Shown: positions 1-6,511 of the stretch, piece after piece | How the letters are laid out: every line of letters begins with the position of its first letter | How positions within the stretch are numbered: position 1 is the first letter of the stretch | NCBI GenBank assembly: GCA_003565105.1 | Contig: PXDG01000033.1 | Coordinates: 1-13,530, forward strand | DNA: 13,530 nt | Reading direction: 5' to 3' | From: Parcubacteria group bacterium | Lineage (GTDB): Bacteria; Patescibacteriota; Minisyncoccia; SW-4-49-11 | Made by a program: the position numbers and the translations under genes | The notes under the pieces: generated by a model | Told to the model about the DNA's origin: nothing | Seen by the model: the letters and a program-made list of their open reading frames with translations, nothing else | The model's database searches: none

Positions 1-146
1 AGGAGGAGGAGGGAGAGGAAACGATCTGGCAGAGAGATGAAAATACGGGAGAGATATCATTTGAAGGAGATGAAGAGCAAGGAAAGGAGGTATATGTTGT
101 CCGAGCTTTCAACCACCACAATAATAATATAACTCTAAATAATTAG
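1..146 (+). CDS. 3' end of an unidentified acidic protein (partial)
   Basis: This is the C-terminal end of a gene that starts before the window. The frame beginning at base 3 stays open for 47 codons and stops at TAG (144-146). The readable tail is rich in Glu, then passes through VYVVRAFNHH to a short Asn-rich end. I prefer this frame because its composition resembles an acidic surface or linker tail. Frame 1 is also open to position 132 but would encode an implausible Arg/Lys run from the AGG repeats, and frame 2 stops early. A strong terminator follows 7 bases after the stop, which supports a real gene end here. No family can be named. Confidence 0.6.
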   Translation, partial: EEEGEETIWQRDENTGEISFEGDEEQGKEVYVVRAFNHHNNNITLNN

Positions 147-153
147 TCATACT

Positions 154-186
154 AAAAGAGAGTTTCAATCACGAGACTCTTTTTTA
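154..186 (+). terminator. Intrinsic terminator, probably bidirectional
   Basis: A 13-bp stem joins AAAAGAGAGTTTC (154-166) to GAGACTCTTTTTT (173-185), with two G-T wobbles and a 6-base loop. The T-run on the plus strand ends the upstream partial gene. The minus strand also reads a hairpin followed by TTTT, so it may also end the 6-phosphogluconate dehydrogenase gene arriving from the other side. Confidence 0.8.
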
Positions 187-219
187 TAATTAAGATCAGT
201 AAAATAAAAAACTATTAGG

Positions 220-1116
220 CTACTTTTTATGAACTTTATGTCCTCCAAATTCATTACGCAATGCGGCTAGTGTCTTTCCAGCAAAGGATGCATCTTGCTG
301 GGATCGAAATCGAGCATAGACTGCATCAGAAATAGTCGGAGCGGGTATTCCATACTCGATAGCGGTATTTACCGTCCAGCGTCCCATACCATTATCATCA
401 ACTCGATCGGTGTGTGATTCGAGGGAAGGATCTTTTTTGAAGGCTTCGTGGGCTAAATCCATCAGATATGATCGGATAATAGAGGCATTTTTCCAGACTT
501 GGGATACTTTAACTACATCAAGGTTATAGGGACCTGATTCGATCATTTCAAACCCTTCTGCCATAGCTTGCATAATGGCATATTCCGCTCCATTATGGAC
601 CATTTTGACGTAGTGGCCTGCTCCAGCTGGTCCCATATAGGCATAAGCATCAGGGGCGGCTAAAGCATTGAAGATTGGATCAAGATACTCTACGGTTTTT
701 TGATTACCTCCAATCATCATTGAGTAGCCAATTTCTTCTCCTGCAAGTCCTCCACTGGTTCCACAATCTACAAATTCAATTCCTTTCTCTTGAAGTTGGG
801 TGAAGTGTGTTTGGGAATCTTTATAAAATGAATTACCTCCATCAATAACAATGTCCCCTTGAGATAAGAGTGTAGACAGTTCGGTAATTACTGAATCTGT
901 TATTTCTCCTGCAGGAACCATAACCCAAAGAATCTTAGGAGAGGGAAGAGCATCAATCATATCCTTCAGCGTCGAATGAGTTTGAATACCCTGTTTAGCT
1001 GCTTCATCTCTGCTGGATTGGGATGGCGAGAATCCATGAGTGGTGTGTCCCGCCTGTTTTGCTCGGTTAGAAAGTCCGTGTCCCATTCGTCCTAGTCCAA
1101 TAAATCCAATGGTCAT
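220..1116 (-). CDS. gnd: 6-phosphogluconate dehydrogenase, decarboxylating (short form)
   Basis: It oxidises and decarboxylates 6-phosphogluconate to ribulose 5-phosphate in the cytosolic oxidative pentose phosphate pathway. The 298-aa length fits the short bacterial subfamily rather than the ~470-aa classical enzyme. The Rossmann GLGRMG motif is at residues 7-12, the VPAGE loop at 67-71, DGGNSFYKD at 92-100, the substrate-binding SGG at 121-123, and the catalytic GHYVKMVHNG at 167-176 (Lys171, Asn175). GRWT at 245-248 belongs to the helical domain. The loop after the second Rossmann strand reads GFSPSQSS, without the Asp typical of NAD-preferring relatives, so cofactor choice is open. It starts at ATG with an extended -10 upstream and no Shine-Dalgarno sequence. 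It stands alone, apparently sharing a terminator with the gene at the window's left edge. Confidence 0.93.
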   Translation of the reverse strand: MTIGFIGLGRMGHGLSNRAKQAGHTTHGFSPSQSSRDEAAKQGIQTHSTLKDMIDALPSPKILWVMVPAGEITDSVITELSTLLSQGDIVIDGGNSFYKDSQTHFTQLQEKGIEFVDCGTSGGLAGEEIGYSMMIGGNQKTVEYLDPIFNALAAPDAYAYMGPAGAGHYVKMVHNGAEYAIMQAMAEGFEMIESGPYNLDVVKVSQVWKNASIIRSYLMDLAHEAFKKDPSLESHTDRVDDNGMGRWTVNTAIEYGIPAPTISDAVYARFRSQQDASFAGKTLAALRNEFGGHKVHKK

Positions 1117-1143
1117 ATATATTTTGTTAGCTTTTACTCTTTT

Positions 1144-1152
1144 ATTATAGCA
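1144..1152 (-). promoter_or_regulatory. Extended -10 promoter for gnd
   Basis: The minus strand reads TGCTATAAT, a perfect extended -10, 27 nt before the gnd ATG. No convincing -35 box is visible, as is common when the TGn extension is present. Confidence 0.7.
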
Positions 1153-1224
1153 TAAATACAGAGGATAGATGTATATGGGGATACTCTGGTTCAGTACTGT
1201 TGTATTCTCTACGTATCGGTCGGT

Positions 1225-1252
1225 ATGAATAAGATGAGAAACATCGTAGACA
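1225..1252 (+). repeat. Upstream 28-bp motif, copy 1
   Basis: This begins ATGAATAAGATGAGAA and ends TAGACA. It matches the segment at 12425-12452 in 25 of 28 positions. Both copies lie upstream of a TATAAT box on the same strand; here the gap from TAGACA to TATAAT is 28 nt. Confidence 0.6.
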
Positions 1253-1277
1253 GATAATGTACGGAAGGAGATATCTT

Positions 1278-1286
1278 TGTTATAAT
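1278..1286 (+). promoter_or_regulatory. Extended -10 promoter for the pterin dehydratase operon
   Basis: TGTTATAAT is a perfect extended -10 located 25 nt before the ATG at 1312. There is no good -35 at 17 nt. Confidence 0.7.
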
Positions 1287-1311
1287 GGATATAAGATAAC
1301 CTAATAATTTT

Positions 1312-1653
1312 ATGGACAAGACATCCCTTATTGAAAAAAACTGCACTTCACTTGGAGAATCTGTATCTCCACTTACTCCAGAAGAACAAGCACCACTCTT
1401 TGATCAACTCAATGAAGAATGGGGAATTACTGAGGATGGAATCTGGCTTGAACGAGAATATGAATTTGAAAATTTTGTACAAGCTTTATCCTTTGTAAAT
1501 AAGGTAGGAGAAGTGGCTGAATCAGAACAACATCATCCCGATATATCGTTCACTTGGGGGTTAGTGATACTGTCCCTCTCGACTCATGATGTTGAAGGAG
1601 TTTCAGAAAAAGATTTTATTCTAGCCGCTAAAATAGATCAGATAGAATCTTAG
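1312..1653 (+). CDS. phhB: Pterin-4a-carbinolamine dehydratase
   Basis: This is a PCD/DCoH-family enzyme that dehydrates 4a-hydroxytetrahydropterin, normally recycling the cofactor of aromatic amino-acid hydroxylases. The signature is clear: EHHPDI with the two catalytic histidines, then WG, then THDVEGVSEKDFILAAKID near the C-terminus. At 113 aa it is slightly longer than the usual 95-105 because of about 20 extra N-terminal residues. The ATG follows an extended -10 at the spacing seen elsewhere in this window. No phenylalanine hydroxylase lies in the window, so the substrate source is unclear; a wider pterin or molybdopterin role has been proposed for orphan members. The ATPase gene begins 7 nt after its stop, so the two are probably co-transcribed. 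Confidence 0.93.
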   Translation: MDKTSLIEKNCTSLGESVSPLTPEEQAPLFDQLNEEWGITEDGIWLEREYEFENFVQALSFVNKVGEVAESEQHHPDISFTWGLVILSLSTHDVEGVSEKDFILAAKIDQIES

Positions 1654-1660
1654 TTACAAT

Positions 1661-2218
1661 ATGAAAAAAACAATTGCTCTATGTGGTGCTCATGGAACAG
1701 GAAAAACAACATTATTAAAATTACTTGAGCAACAGTATAAGCTCACTCCGTTAACTCGGACGGTACGAACGTTTTGGGAAGATAGTGGTGTTGTTGATTT
1801 CGAAAAACTTCCTATGGAAGTACGAAATATATTTCAAAAACACTTGTTATTAAATCAAATCACACAAGAAGATGAAGCCTGGAAAAATGGTTTTATTACA
1901 GAAAGGTCTGTACTTGATTATATAGGATATACAGTTGTTTCAAGTGATATGCAGGGGGTTGAAAAACGTATGTTTGAATTTTTGGTAAGAGAGCGTCTGA
2001 GAAGATATGATGTATTTGTTTATCTTCCAGTTGAGTTTCCAGCAAAAGCAGAGTATCTTCGCGCTCACCCTGGGTTACAAAAAAAAGTAGCTACTGTACT
2101 AGAGCTATATTTATCTGAGTGGCTAGAACCTCACCAGTATTGTATTGCACGGGGGAGTGTGAAAGAGAGATTCTCTCAGATACAGAGTTTTATAGATGGG
2201 GATAACCAAAGATATTGA
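1661..2218 (+). CDS. P-loop ATPase, AAA_28 / NadR-like kinase family
   Basis: A 185-aa single-domain nucleotide-binding protein. Walker A is GAHGTGKTT at residues 9-17. TERSVLDYIGY at 80-90 matches the region where AAA_28 and NadR-kinase-like proteins bind their substrate. A basic stretch RERLRRYD near 110-117 precedes a hydrophobic strand FVYLPV, where a Walker B-like or lid region would be expected. The family includes ribosylnicotinamide kinase and other small-molecule kinases, but the substrate cannot be read from the sequence. It follows the pterin dehydratase by 7 nt without its own promoter, so the two are likely one operon and perhaps one pathway. It ends with the only TGA stop I found in the window, inside the loop of a terminator hairpin. 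Confidence 0.8.
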   Translation: MKKTIALCGAHGTGKTTLLKLLEQQYKLTPLTRTVRTFWEDSGVVDFEKLPMEVRNIFQKHLLLNQITQEDEAWKNGFITERSVLDYIGYTVVSSDMQGVEKRMFEFLVRERLRRYDVFVYLPVEFPAKAEYLRAHPGLQKKVATVLELYLSEWLEPHQYCIARGSVKERFSQIQSFIDGDNQRY

Positions 2219-2231
2219 AGATATCTTTTTT
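2208..2231 (+). terminator. AT-rich terminator overlapping the ATPase stop codon
   Basis: AAAGATAT (2208-2215) pairs with ATATCTTT (2221-2228) around the loop TGAAG and runs into more T's. The TGA stop lies in the loop, so the gene's last codons form the left arm. The stem is only 8 bp with one G-C pair, so efficiency may be modest. Confidence 0.55.
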
Positions 2232-2232
2232 G

Positions 2233-2241
2233 TGATATAAT
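2233..2241 (+). promoter_or_regulatory. Extended -10 promoter for the discoidin-like protein gene
   Basis: TGATATAAT lies 29 nt before the ATG at 2271. A possible -35, TATTGA, sits at 2213-2218 with a 17-nt spacer, inside the preceding terminator and stop codon. Confidence 0.65.
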
Positions 2242-2270
2242 ACAATTATATTGAAATAAAATTATGGAGT

Positions 2271-3083
2271 ATGATGCAGTTAACCGTTCTTGAAATAGTA
2301 TTGATAATCATTGGTCTAGGTCTTGTGTTAGCTATAATATTTGCTACCATTGATGCTCAGAGTAAGGATTCTCTACCAAAGTCTAATCGATCTCAGAAGA
2401 AAAAATCCTCTGAGAGATCTCAAAAAACAGTATCACATAGTGCTCATAAGAAAGACACCTCATCTCCAAAATCAAAAATGGTTGAGTCCCTCTCAGGTCC
2501 TATAAGAAAATCATCAACCATTGATTTATCAACTCACAAAAAAACAGCCTCAAAACCTGCCAAGAAGACTGTTTCAAAAGTTCAGAAACAGACGTCTGCA
2601 TCATCATATCCCACCTCCTATCAATATTGGAAGTTTGATGCTATAAGTATGCGTGGGCAAGGAACGGAGCCTGCAGTTCAATTGTCGAGCTTTCGGTTAT
2701 ATGATGGATCTCAGTGGTTGCCAGCGCAAAATGTAAGTAACCCGAATGGCTCTAATCCTTCAGGAGAAGAGCCTGAACAAGCAAATACCGCTCTATTAGA
2801 TAGTAAGTGGTTAGACCTCAATAAAGGGGATTTAATATATGATTTTGGAAAGCCAGTAGTAGTTACACAATATAATTGGGCAACTGCAAATGATGCCCCA
2901 GAAAGAGATCCTCTTCGATGGGTATTGAGTGCTAGTGAAGATGGAGTGACTTGGCGTATAATTGATGATAAAAGTAAGGCTAATCAGAATGTTCCTTTAG
3001 AACGTACTACTTGGGTGGCTCCAGGAAATGTCGAGAATGTAGGGTTTCTTCTGAATGATTCTATGGTAAATGAAGAGAAATAA
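2271..3083 (+). CDS. Membrane-anchored protein with a discoidin (F5/8 type C-like) domain
   Basis: The 270-aa product has three parts. Residues 5-27 form one hydrophobic helix. Residues 28-115 are a low-complexity Lys/Ser/Thr linker. Residues 116-270 resemble a galactose-binding-like discoidin fold: YWKFDAISMRG, LSSFRLYDG, then SKWLDLNKGDLIYDFGKPVVV, YNWATANDAPERDP, WVLSASEDGVTW. That order (aromatic strand, LSxFRLYDG, WLD, DFG, TANDxPxRDP, SxDGxxW) is typical of F5/8C-like carbohydrate-binding modules, so glycan or surface attachment is plausible. The basic residues all follow the helix, which by the positive-inside rule would place the domain in the cytoplasm; this conflicts with a surface role. 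ATG at 2271 or 2274 could start translation; the ATG at 2264 is out of frame and closes after nine codons. Confidence 0.75.
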   Translation: MMQLTVLEIVLIIIGLGLVLAIIFATIDAQSKDSLPKSNRSQKKKSSERSQKTVSHSAHKKDTSSPKSKMVESLSGPIRKSSTIDLSTHKKTASKPAKKTVSKVQKQTSASSYPTSYQYWKFDAISMRGQGTEPAVQLSSFRLYDGSQWLPAQNVSNPNGSNPSGEEPEQANTALLDSKWLDLNKGDLIYDFGKPVVVTQYNWATANDAPERDPLRWVLSASEDGVTWRIIDDKSKANQNVPLERTTWVAPGNVENVGFLLNDSMVNEEK

Positions 3084-3115
3084 GGGTCTTCTATGAGATT
3101 AAATAGATTGAAGTT

Positions 3116-3143
3116 TTGATTAATTGTTATTAAATGATATACT
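3116..3143 (+). promoter_or_regulatory. Promoter of the mechanosensitive-channel-like gene
   Basis: TTGATT (3116-3121), a 16-nt spacer, then TATACT (3138-3143) with an upstream TG. It covers the in-frame TTG at 3124, which therefore cannot be the start; the ATG at 3175 is 31 nt downstream of the -10. Confidence 0.7.
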
Positions 3144-3174
3144 ACAAGTAGTAATAGTTAATATTAAGATCAAT

Positions 3175-3999
3175 ATGAATGATGTAAGTGTCTTGCCTCA
3201 AATCTTATGGGGATCTCTGAATCAGTTACTTGTAACTGTCGCTGAGTATCTCCCCGCAATTCTCGGAGCGTTGATCCTTCTTCTTGGAGGTTTAATAGTT
3301 TCTGCTTTAGTGAAGGGATTGATTATTAATCTTGTGAAATGGACCAAATTATCCTCTTTAATGGATAGTCTCGAAGTGAAAAAAAGTTTGGAAAAGATTG
3401 GAATAACTACTGATCCTAATGAGGTGATTGGTACATTGGCCTATTGGACAACCTATCTTGTCTTTGTAAGTGCTGCTTTCCAAGCTCTTGAGATATCTAT
3501 TGTGTCAGATACTGTGACTCAACTGGTATTGTATCTACCAAATATTGTTATTGCTTCTATTACAGCCTTATTAACCTTATTGATTGCTCGATGGGTGAAA
3601 AAGCTTATTGAAGCAAGTACGAAAGATTTACCAGTAAATACTGGAATTGTAGCATTTATTGCAGAAGTATCGATCGGTCTCTTTGGTTCAGTCATTGTGC
3701 TTTCTCAGCTTGGATTGGATATGACTATTGTGACTGCTAATGTCACAGTTATTGTAGCGAGCTTTGCTGTTGCTTCTGGGTTTCTCTTTGCTTTTGGAGG
3801 AAGAACTTTGGTTGCAAACCTTATGGGAGGAATGGTTATGAAAACCTATCTCAAAGAAGGGAATAAAGTTGTCGTTCTTGGGAAGTCAGGAGTAGTGAAA
3901 GTTGCTTACCGAACAGGAGTTGTTATTAAAACATCGGAAGGAGAAGAATTTATTCCCTATGCTTTGATTCAACAACAAGGATCATTAGAGCAAAAGTAA
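3175..3999 (+). CDS. Small mechanosensitive ion channel-like membrane protein
   Basis: The 274-aa protein has about five hydrophobic segments: LPAILGALILLLGGLIVSAL near the N-terminus, a pair around YWTTYLVFVSAAFQAL and LPNIVIASITALLTLLIARWV, then GIVAFIAEVSIGLFGSVIVL and a Gly/Ala-rich last helix ending GFLFAFGGRTLVANLMGG. The last helix followed by a short beta region (EGNKVVVLGKSGVVKV, GEEFIPYALI) resembles the pore helix and upper beta domain of MscS-type channels, and the repeated helix pairs resemble the TM_helix/CmpX family. The likely role is a pressure-relief or ion channel in the inner membrane. I chose the ATG at 3175 because an in-frame TTG further upstream lies inside the promoter. 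It ends just before a strong terminator. Confidence 0.75.
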   Translation: MNDVSVLPQILWGSLNQLLVTVAEYLPAILGALILLLGGLIVSALVKGLIINLVKWTKLSSLMDSLEVKKSLEKIGITTDPNEVIGTLAYWTTYLVFVSAAFQALEISIVSDTVTQLVLYLPNIVIASITALLTLLIARWVKKLIEASTKDLPVNTGIVAFIAEVSIGLFGSVIVLSQLGLDMTIVTANVTVIVASFAVASGFLFAFGGRTLVANLMGGMVMKTYLKEGNKVVVLGKSGVVKVAYRTGVVIKTSEGEEFIPYALIQQQGSLEQK

Positions 4000-4020
4000 T
4001 TTTCAGTCATTACTTGTATC

Positions 4021-4050
4021 AAAAAAGACCACGTAAATGTGGTCTTTTTT
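4021..4050. terminator. Perfect bidirectional terminator
   Basis: AAAAAAGACCAC (4021-4032) and GTGGTCTTTTTT (4039-4050) form a perfect 12-bp stem with a 6-base loop. A-run and T-run on both sides make it active in both directions. It separates the channel-like gene from the convergent dCTP deaminase gene. Confidence 0.92.
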
Positions 4051-4070
4051 GTGTCAGGACAGTGAATTCA

Positions 4071-5171
4071 TTATTTGAAATGTCGTGAGAGTTTCGGTAC
4101 TTCGAAACCACCAGTATAGTTGGATACCGAGAGTTCATCATATCCTTGGTGGGGTTCTCGTGACATATGTTCAAAGAATATTTTGGCTACTGGTTGCCCA
4201 TCGCGAATAATAATGTCTTCAAAGGGGCGGATTTCTAAGACGAGTGATCGTCCTACACCTTCTCCTCCAACGCCATACCCCCATCCTGGATCAATAAAGC
4301 CCGCATAATGAGTACGAAACTCTCCAGATCTCTCATCCATTGGAGTCATTTCGCAGGCCATATGTTTTGGTACACGAACGTTCTCTTTTGTTTTTAGGAT
4401 GTAAAAGCCTCCTTTTCTCAGGGTAAGATATTTGGGGGAAGTATAAATAGGGGTGAAGAATTCTTCTGGAGAATGATAATGGTTTTTCGTAAAATCCATT
4501 ACCTTATTAGAACCCAAACACTCCCAGCCAATAATGTCTCCTTGAAGATGTACAGAAAGGAGCAATGATCCATCTTTGTCTTGATTGGTGAGTTGATCAT
4601 ATGTGATAGGACGAGTTCCTTCTAGATCCCAGAGAAGTTTATCTTTTTCCATTGCAATCTGAAGCTCAAGTTCAGAGAGTTTTGCATCAGTGGTAAAGAG
4701 TCGTAATTGTGATAAGGTTTCTCCAGCTTTCATAAGTACAGGGTAAGATTTGGGGGAGATGACTATCCAGAGATTCCCACTATATCCTGAAGATGGAACG
4801 GTGTCATATCGGCCTACACCATCTGCAATAGTCCTCACTAGAATATCATTACGGCCAGTAGAAGACCGAGGGTTGCAGGACCCAAAGACTCCTTGTGGGA
4901 GGTGAAGTGACTCTTCTAAGCGAACGAGATAGGTAGCATCTTTTTCAAGAGGATAATCGAAATTGTGTGCTCGAGCTCCCAAGGAAGAGAGCATTTCTCG
5001 GACAGGTTCATTCGGGCGTGGGAGAAAGACTCCATTTACTCGATAGATTTCTTGCGATAATGTGAGGTCAAGGGAGCTTGGGCGAATGTTTTCTCGGCGT
5101 GCATTTCGGATGAACGAAGCTTGAGCAAGTTCTATCAGAGTTTCAGCAGGGAGGGCTCCAGTCATAATCAT
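4071..5171 (-). CDS. dcd: 2'-deoxycytidine 5'-triphosphate deaminase, tandem-domain form
   Basis: It deaminates dCTP to dUTP, the first step from dCTP towards dUMP for thymidylate synthesis. At 366 aa it is about twice the classic Dcd (~190 aa) and fits the long fused form: two dUTPase-like folds in one chain. The N-terminal half holds PSSLDL at 31-36 and PRSSTGR at 101-107. The C-terminal half holds HYAGFIDPGWGYG at 288-300 and SLVLEIRPFED at 309-319. The Arg-Ser-Ser motif appears only in the first half and the likely catalytic Glu (Glu313) only in the second, as if the halves share one active site. I start at ATG 5171. The open frame extends to a TTG at 5228, but that TTG is part of the -35 box TTGCCA. 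ThyA is next upstream on the same strand, with its own promoter. Confidence 0.9.
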   Translation of the reverse strand: MIMTGALPAETLIELAQASFIRNARRENIRPSSLDLTLSQEIYRVNGVFLPRPNEPVREMLSSLGARAHNFDYPLEKDATYLVRLEESLHLPQGVFGSCNPRSSTGRNDILVRTIADGVGRYDTVPSSGYSGNLWIVISPKSYPVLMKAGETLSQLRLFTTDAKLSELELQIAMEKDKLLWDLEGTRPITYDQLTNQDKDGSLLLSVHLQGDIIGWECLGSNKVMDFTKNHYHSPEEFFTPIYTSPKYLTLRKGGFYILKTKENVRVPKHMACEMTPMDERSGEFRTHYAGFIDPGWGYGVGGEGVGRSLVLEIRPFEDIIIRDGQPVAKIFFEHMSREPHQGYDELSVSNYTGGFEVPKLSRHFK

Positions 5172-5199
5172 AGGATCATCAATCAGTTGGTATAGGTTT

Positions 5200-5228
5200 A
5201 TTATACGTCTGGCTGAATTATTTGGCAA
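5200..5228 (-). promoter_or_regulatory. dcd promoter (TTGCCA-17-TATAAT)
   Basis: On the minus strand, TTGCCA (5223-5228) and TATAAT (5200-5205) are separated by exactly 17 nt. The -10 ends 28 nt before the ATG at 5171. It is the best two-box promoter in the window and fixes the dcd start. Confidence 0.8.
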
Positions 5229-5255
5229 TGGATTGGACTCAATGAGGAGATCTTA

Positions 5256-5324
5256 GTAGCGGCGACTGCTATGTCCCCACTGTGTGTTGGTGAGGGCTCG
5301 TGGCGATACGGTGGTCGCCGCTAC
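5256..5324. repeat. GC-rich inverted-repeat element (REP/MITE-like)
   Basis: An 11-bp perfect inverted repeat, GTAGCGGCGAC (5256-5266) and GTCGCCGCTAC (5314-5324), encloses 47 bp. It is far more GC-rich than its surroundings. It resembles the widespread GTAGGGGCG-type palindromes scattered through many bacterial genomes, but only one copy is in this window, so repeat status is inferred. It lies between the thyA stop and the dcd promoter. Confidence 0.55.
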
Positions 5325-5493
5325 AAAACGAAAAAATACATAGAGACTGGGAGGTACCCGCTACAGAATACCTCCTAATCAAGTTCAGGATGACATTCTA
5401 ATACGCAATACTACCGAGTTTCACAACTGGGTTCAGCATAACGCGACAGATCATATATTAGTTAAGCGATTATCTTCTTTTGTATAACTTAGC
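5325..5493. other. Intergenic stretch after thyA with short inverted repeats
   Basis: No gene is visible. GGAGGTA (5350-5356) and TACCTCC (5369-5375) form a 7-bp hairpin, and CGCTACA occurs just after the main inverted repeat and again at 5360. GTATAA/TTATAC (5482-5499) straddles the thyA stop but lacks a T-run on the minus strand. With the element at 5256-5324 this makes a 322-nt gap between the dcd start and the thyA stop. Confidence 0.5.
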
Positions 5494-6408
5494 TTATACT
5501 GCAATAGGAGCTTTGATTGGTGGGTGAGGATTATATCCTTCGAGGGAAAAATCATCAAATTGAAAGTCTTCCAAAGTTTTTCGATCAGGGTTAATGGTTA
5601 ATATCGGTAGGTCTCGTGGTTCTCGACTGAGTTGTTTTTGAACTTGATCTTGATGATTGAGGTAAATATGCAAGTCACCAAAGGTATGTACAAATTCACC
5701 AGGTTGATATCCTGTCACTTGAGCTACCATCATCAGGAGAAGAGAATATGAGGCAATGTTAAACGGTACTCCAAGGAATGAATCGGCACTTCGTTGATAC
5801 AGTTGGACAGATAGTTTATTATTAGGACTTACATAAAATTGAAATAATGTATGGCAGGGAGGAAGGGCCATATTGTTGATTTCAGCTGGGTTCCAGGCAG
5901 AGACAATGTGGCGTCTACTGTATGGATTAGTCTGAATTGATTCAATCAGATTATGAATCTGATCAATTGTCTCTCCATTGGGAGTTGGCCAAGATCGCCA
6001 TTGAGAACCATACACTGGGCCGAGCTCTCCCCAGGTCTGAGCAAAGATTGGATCTGTTTTGATTTGAGCAATAAACTCTTTTTGTTTTATCTTCCATTCT
6101 GCAGAGTACATAGGATAGGTATCCTCAAGATTCTGTGCCTTGAGATACTTTTGATAGGGCCATTCATCCCAAATATGTACGTCGTGGTCTACGAGGTATT
6201 TGATATTTGTTTCTCCCTTTAGGAACCATAAAAGTTCGTGAATAATGCTCTTAAGATAGACTTTTTTTGTCGTTAGAAGAGGAAATCCATCTGCCAAGTC
6301 AAATCTCATTTGATAGCCAAATACTCCAATTGTGCCAACTCCTGTGCGATCTTTCCGTTCTTGGCCGTGCGTCAAGATGTGGTTTAACATCGTATGGTAT
6401 TGTTTCAT
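5494..6408 (-). CDS. thyA: Thymidylate synthase
   Basis: It methylates dUMP to dTMP with methylenetetrahydrofolate, releasing dihydrofolate. The family motifs are complete: RTG at residues 21-23 and RRHI at 165-168 bind the dUMP phosphate. Cys185 in LPPCHTLFQFYV is the nucleophile. QLYQRSADSFLGVPFNIASY spans 202-221, HTFGDLHIYLNH 241-252, and the C-terminus KAPIAV closes the active site. The 304-aa length reflects an insertion of about 40 residues (roughly 84-118) compared with the 264-aa E. coli enzyme, a common variant. ATG start, extended -10 upstream, no Shine-Dalgarno sequence. The gene diverges from folA, which recycles its dihydrofolate product, and precedes dcd on the same strand. Confidence 0.97.
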   Translation of the reverse strand: MKQYHTMLNHILTHGQERKDRTGVGTIGVFGYQMRFDLADGFPLLTTKKVYLKSIIHELLWFLKGETNIKYLVDHDVHIWDEWPYQKYLKAQNLEDTYPMYSAEWKIKQKEFIAQIKTDPIFAQTWGELGPVYGSQWRSWPTPNGETIDQIHNLIESIQTNPYSRRHIVSAWNPAEINNMALPPCHTLFQFYVSPNNKLSVQLYQRSADSFLGVPFNIASYSLLLMMVAQVTGYQPGEFVHTFGDLHIYLNHQDQVQKQLSREPRDLPILTINPDRKTLEDFQFDDFSLEGYNPHPPIKAPIAV

Positions 6409-6437
6409 AGGTAGTTTTTATGAAAAGTAATACCATT

Positions 6438-6446
6438 ATTATACCA
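6438..6446 (-). promoter_or_regulatory. Extended -10 promoter for thyA
   Basis: The minus strand reads TGGTATAAT, 29 nt before the thyA ATG. It stands back to back with the folA promoter in a 103-bp gap, so the two genes could be controlled together. Confidence 0.7.
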
Positions 6447-6478
6447 TAGGTGAAGATTTTTCTTGTCTGAAGGGTGTA

Positions 6479-6487
6479 TGATATAAT
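6479..6487 (+). promoter_or_regulatory. Extended -10 promoter for folA
   Basis: TGATATAAT lies 24 nt before the folA ATG at 6512. No clear -35 is seen. Confidence 0.7.
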
Positions 6488-6511
6488 AAAAGATAAGTAA
6501 CCTCTCGTTAT

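Noticed and set aside
2216..2218. UGA recoded as glycine, as in some CPR lineages
   Set aside because: This TGA ends the ATPase inside a terminator loop, and conserved glycines in the enzymes use GGN codons.
5482..5499. GTATAA/TTATAC palindrome at the thyA stop as a terminator
   Set aside because: The stem is only 6 AT-rich bp and no T-run follows on the minus strand.
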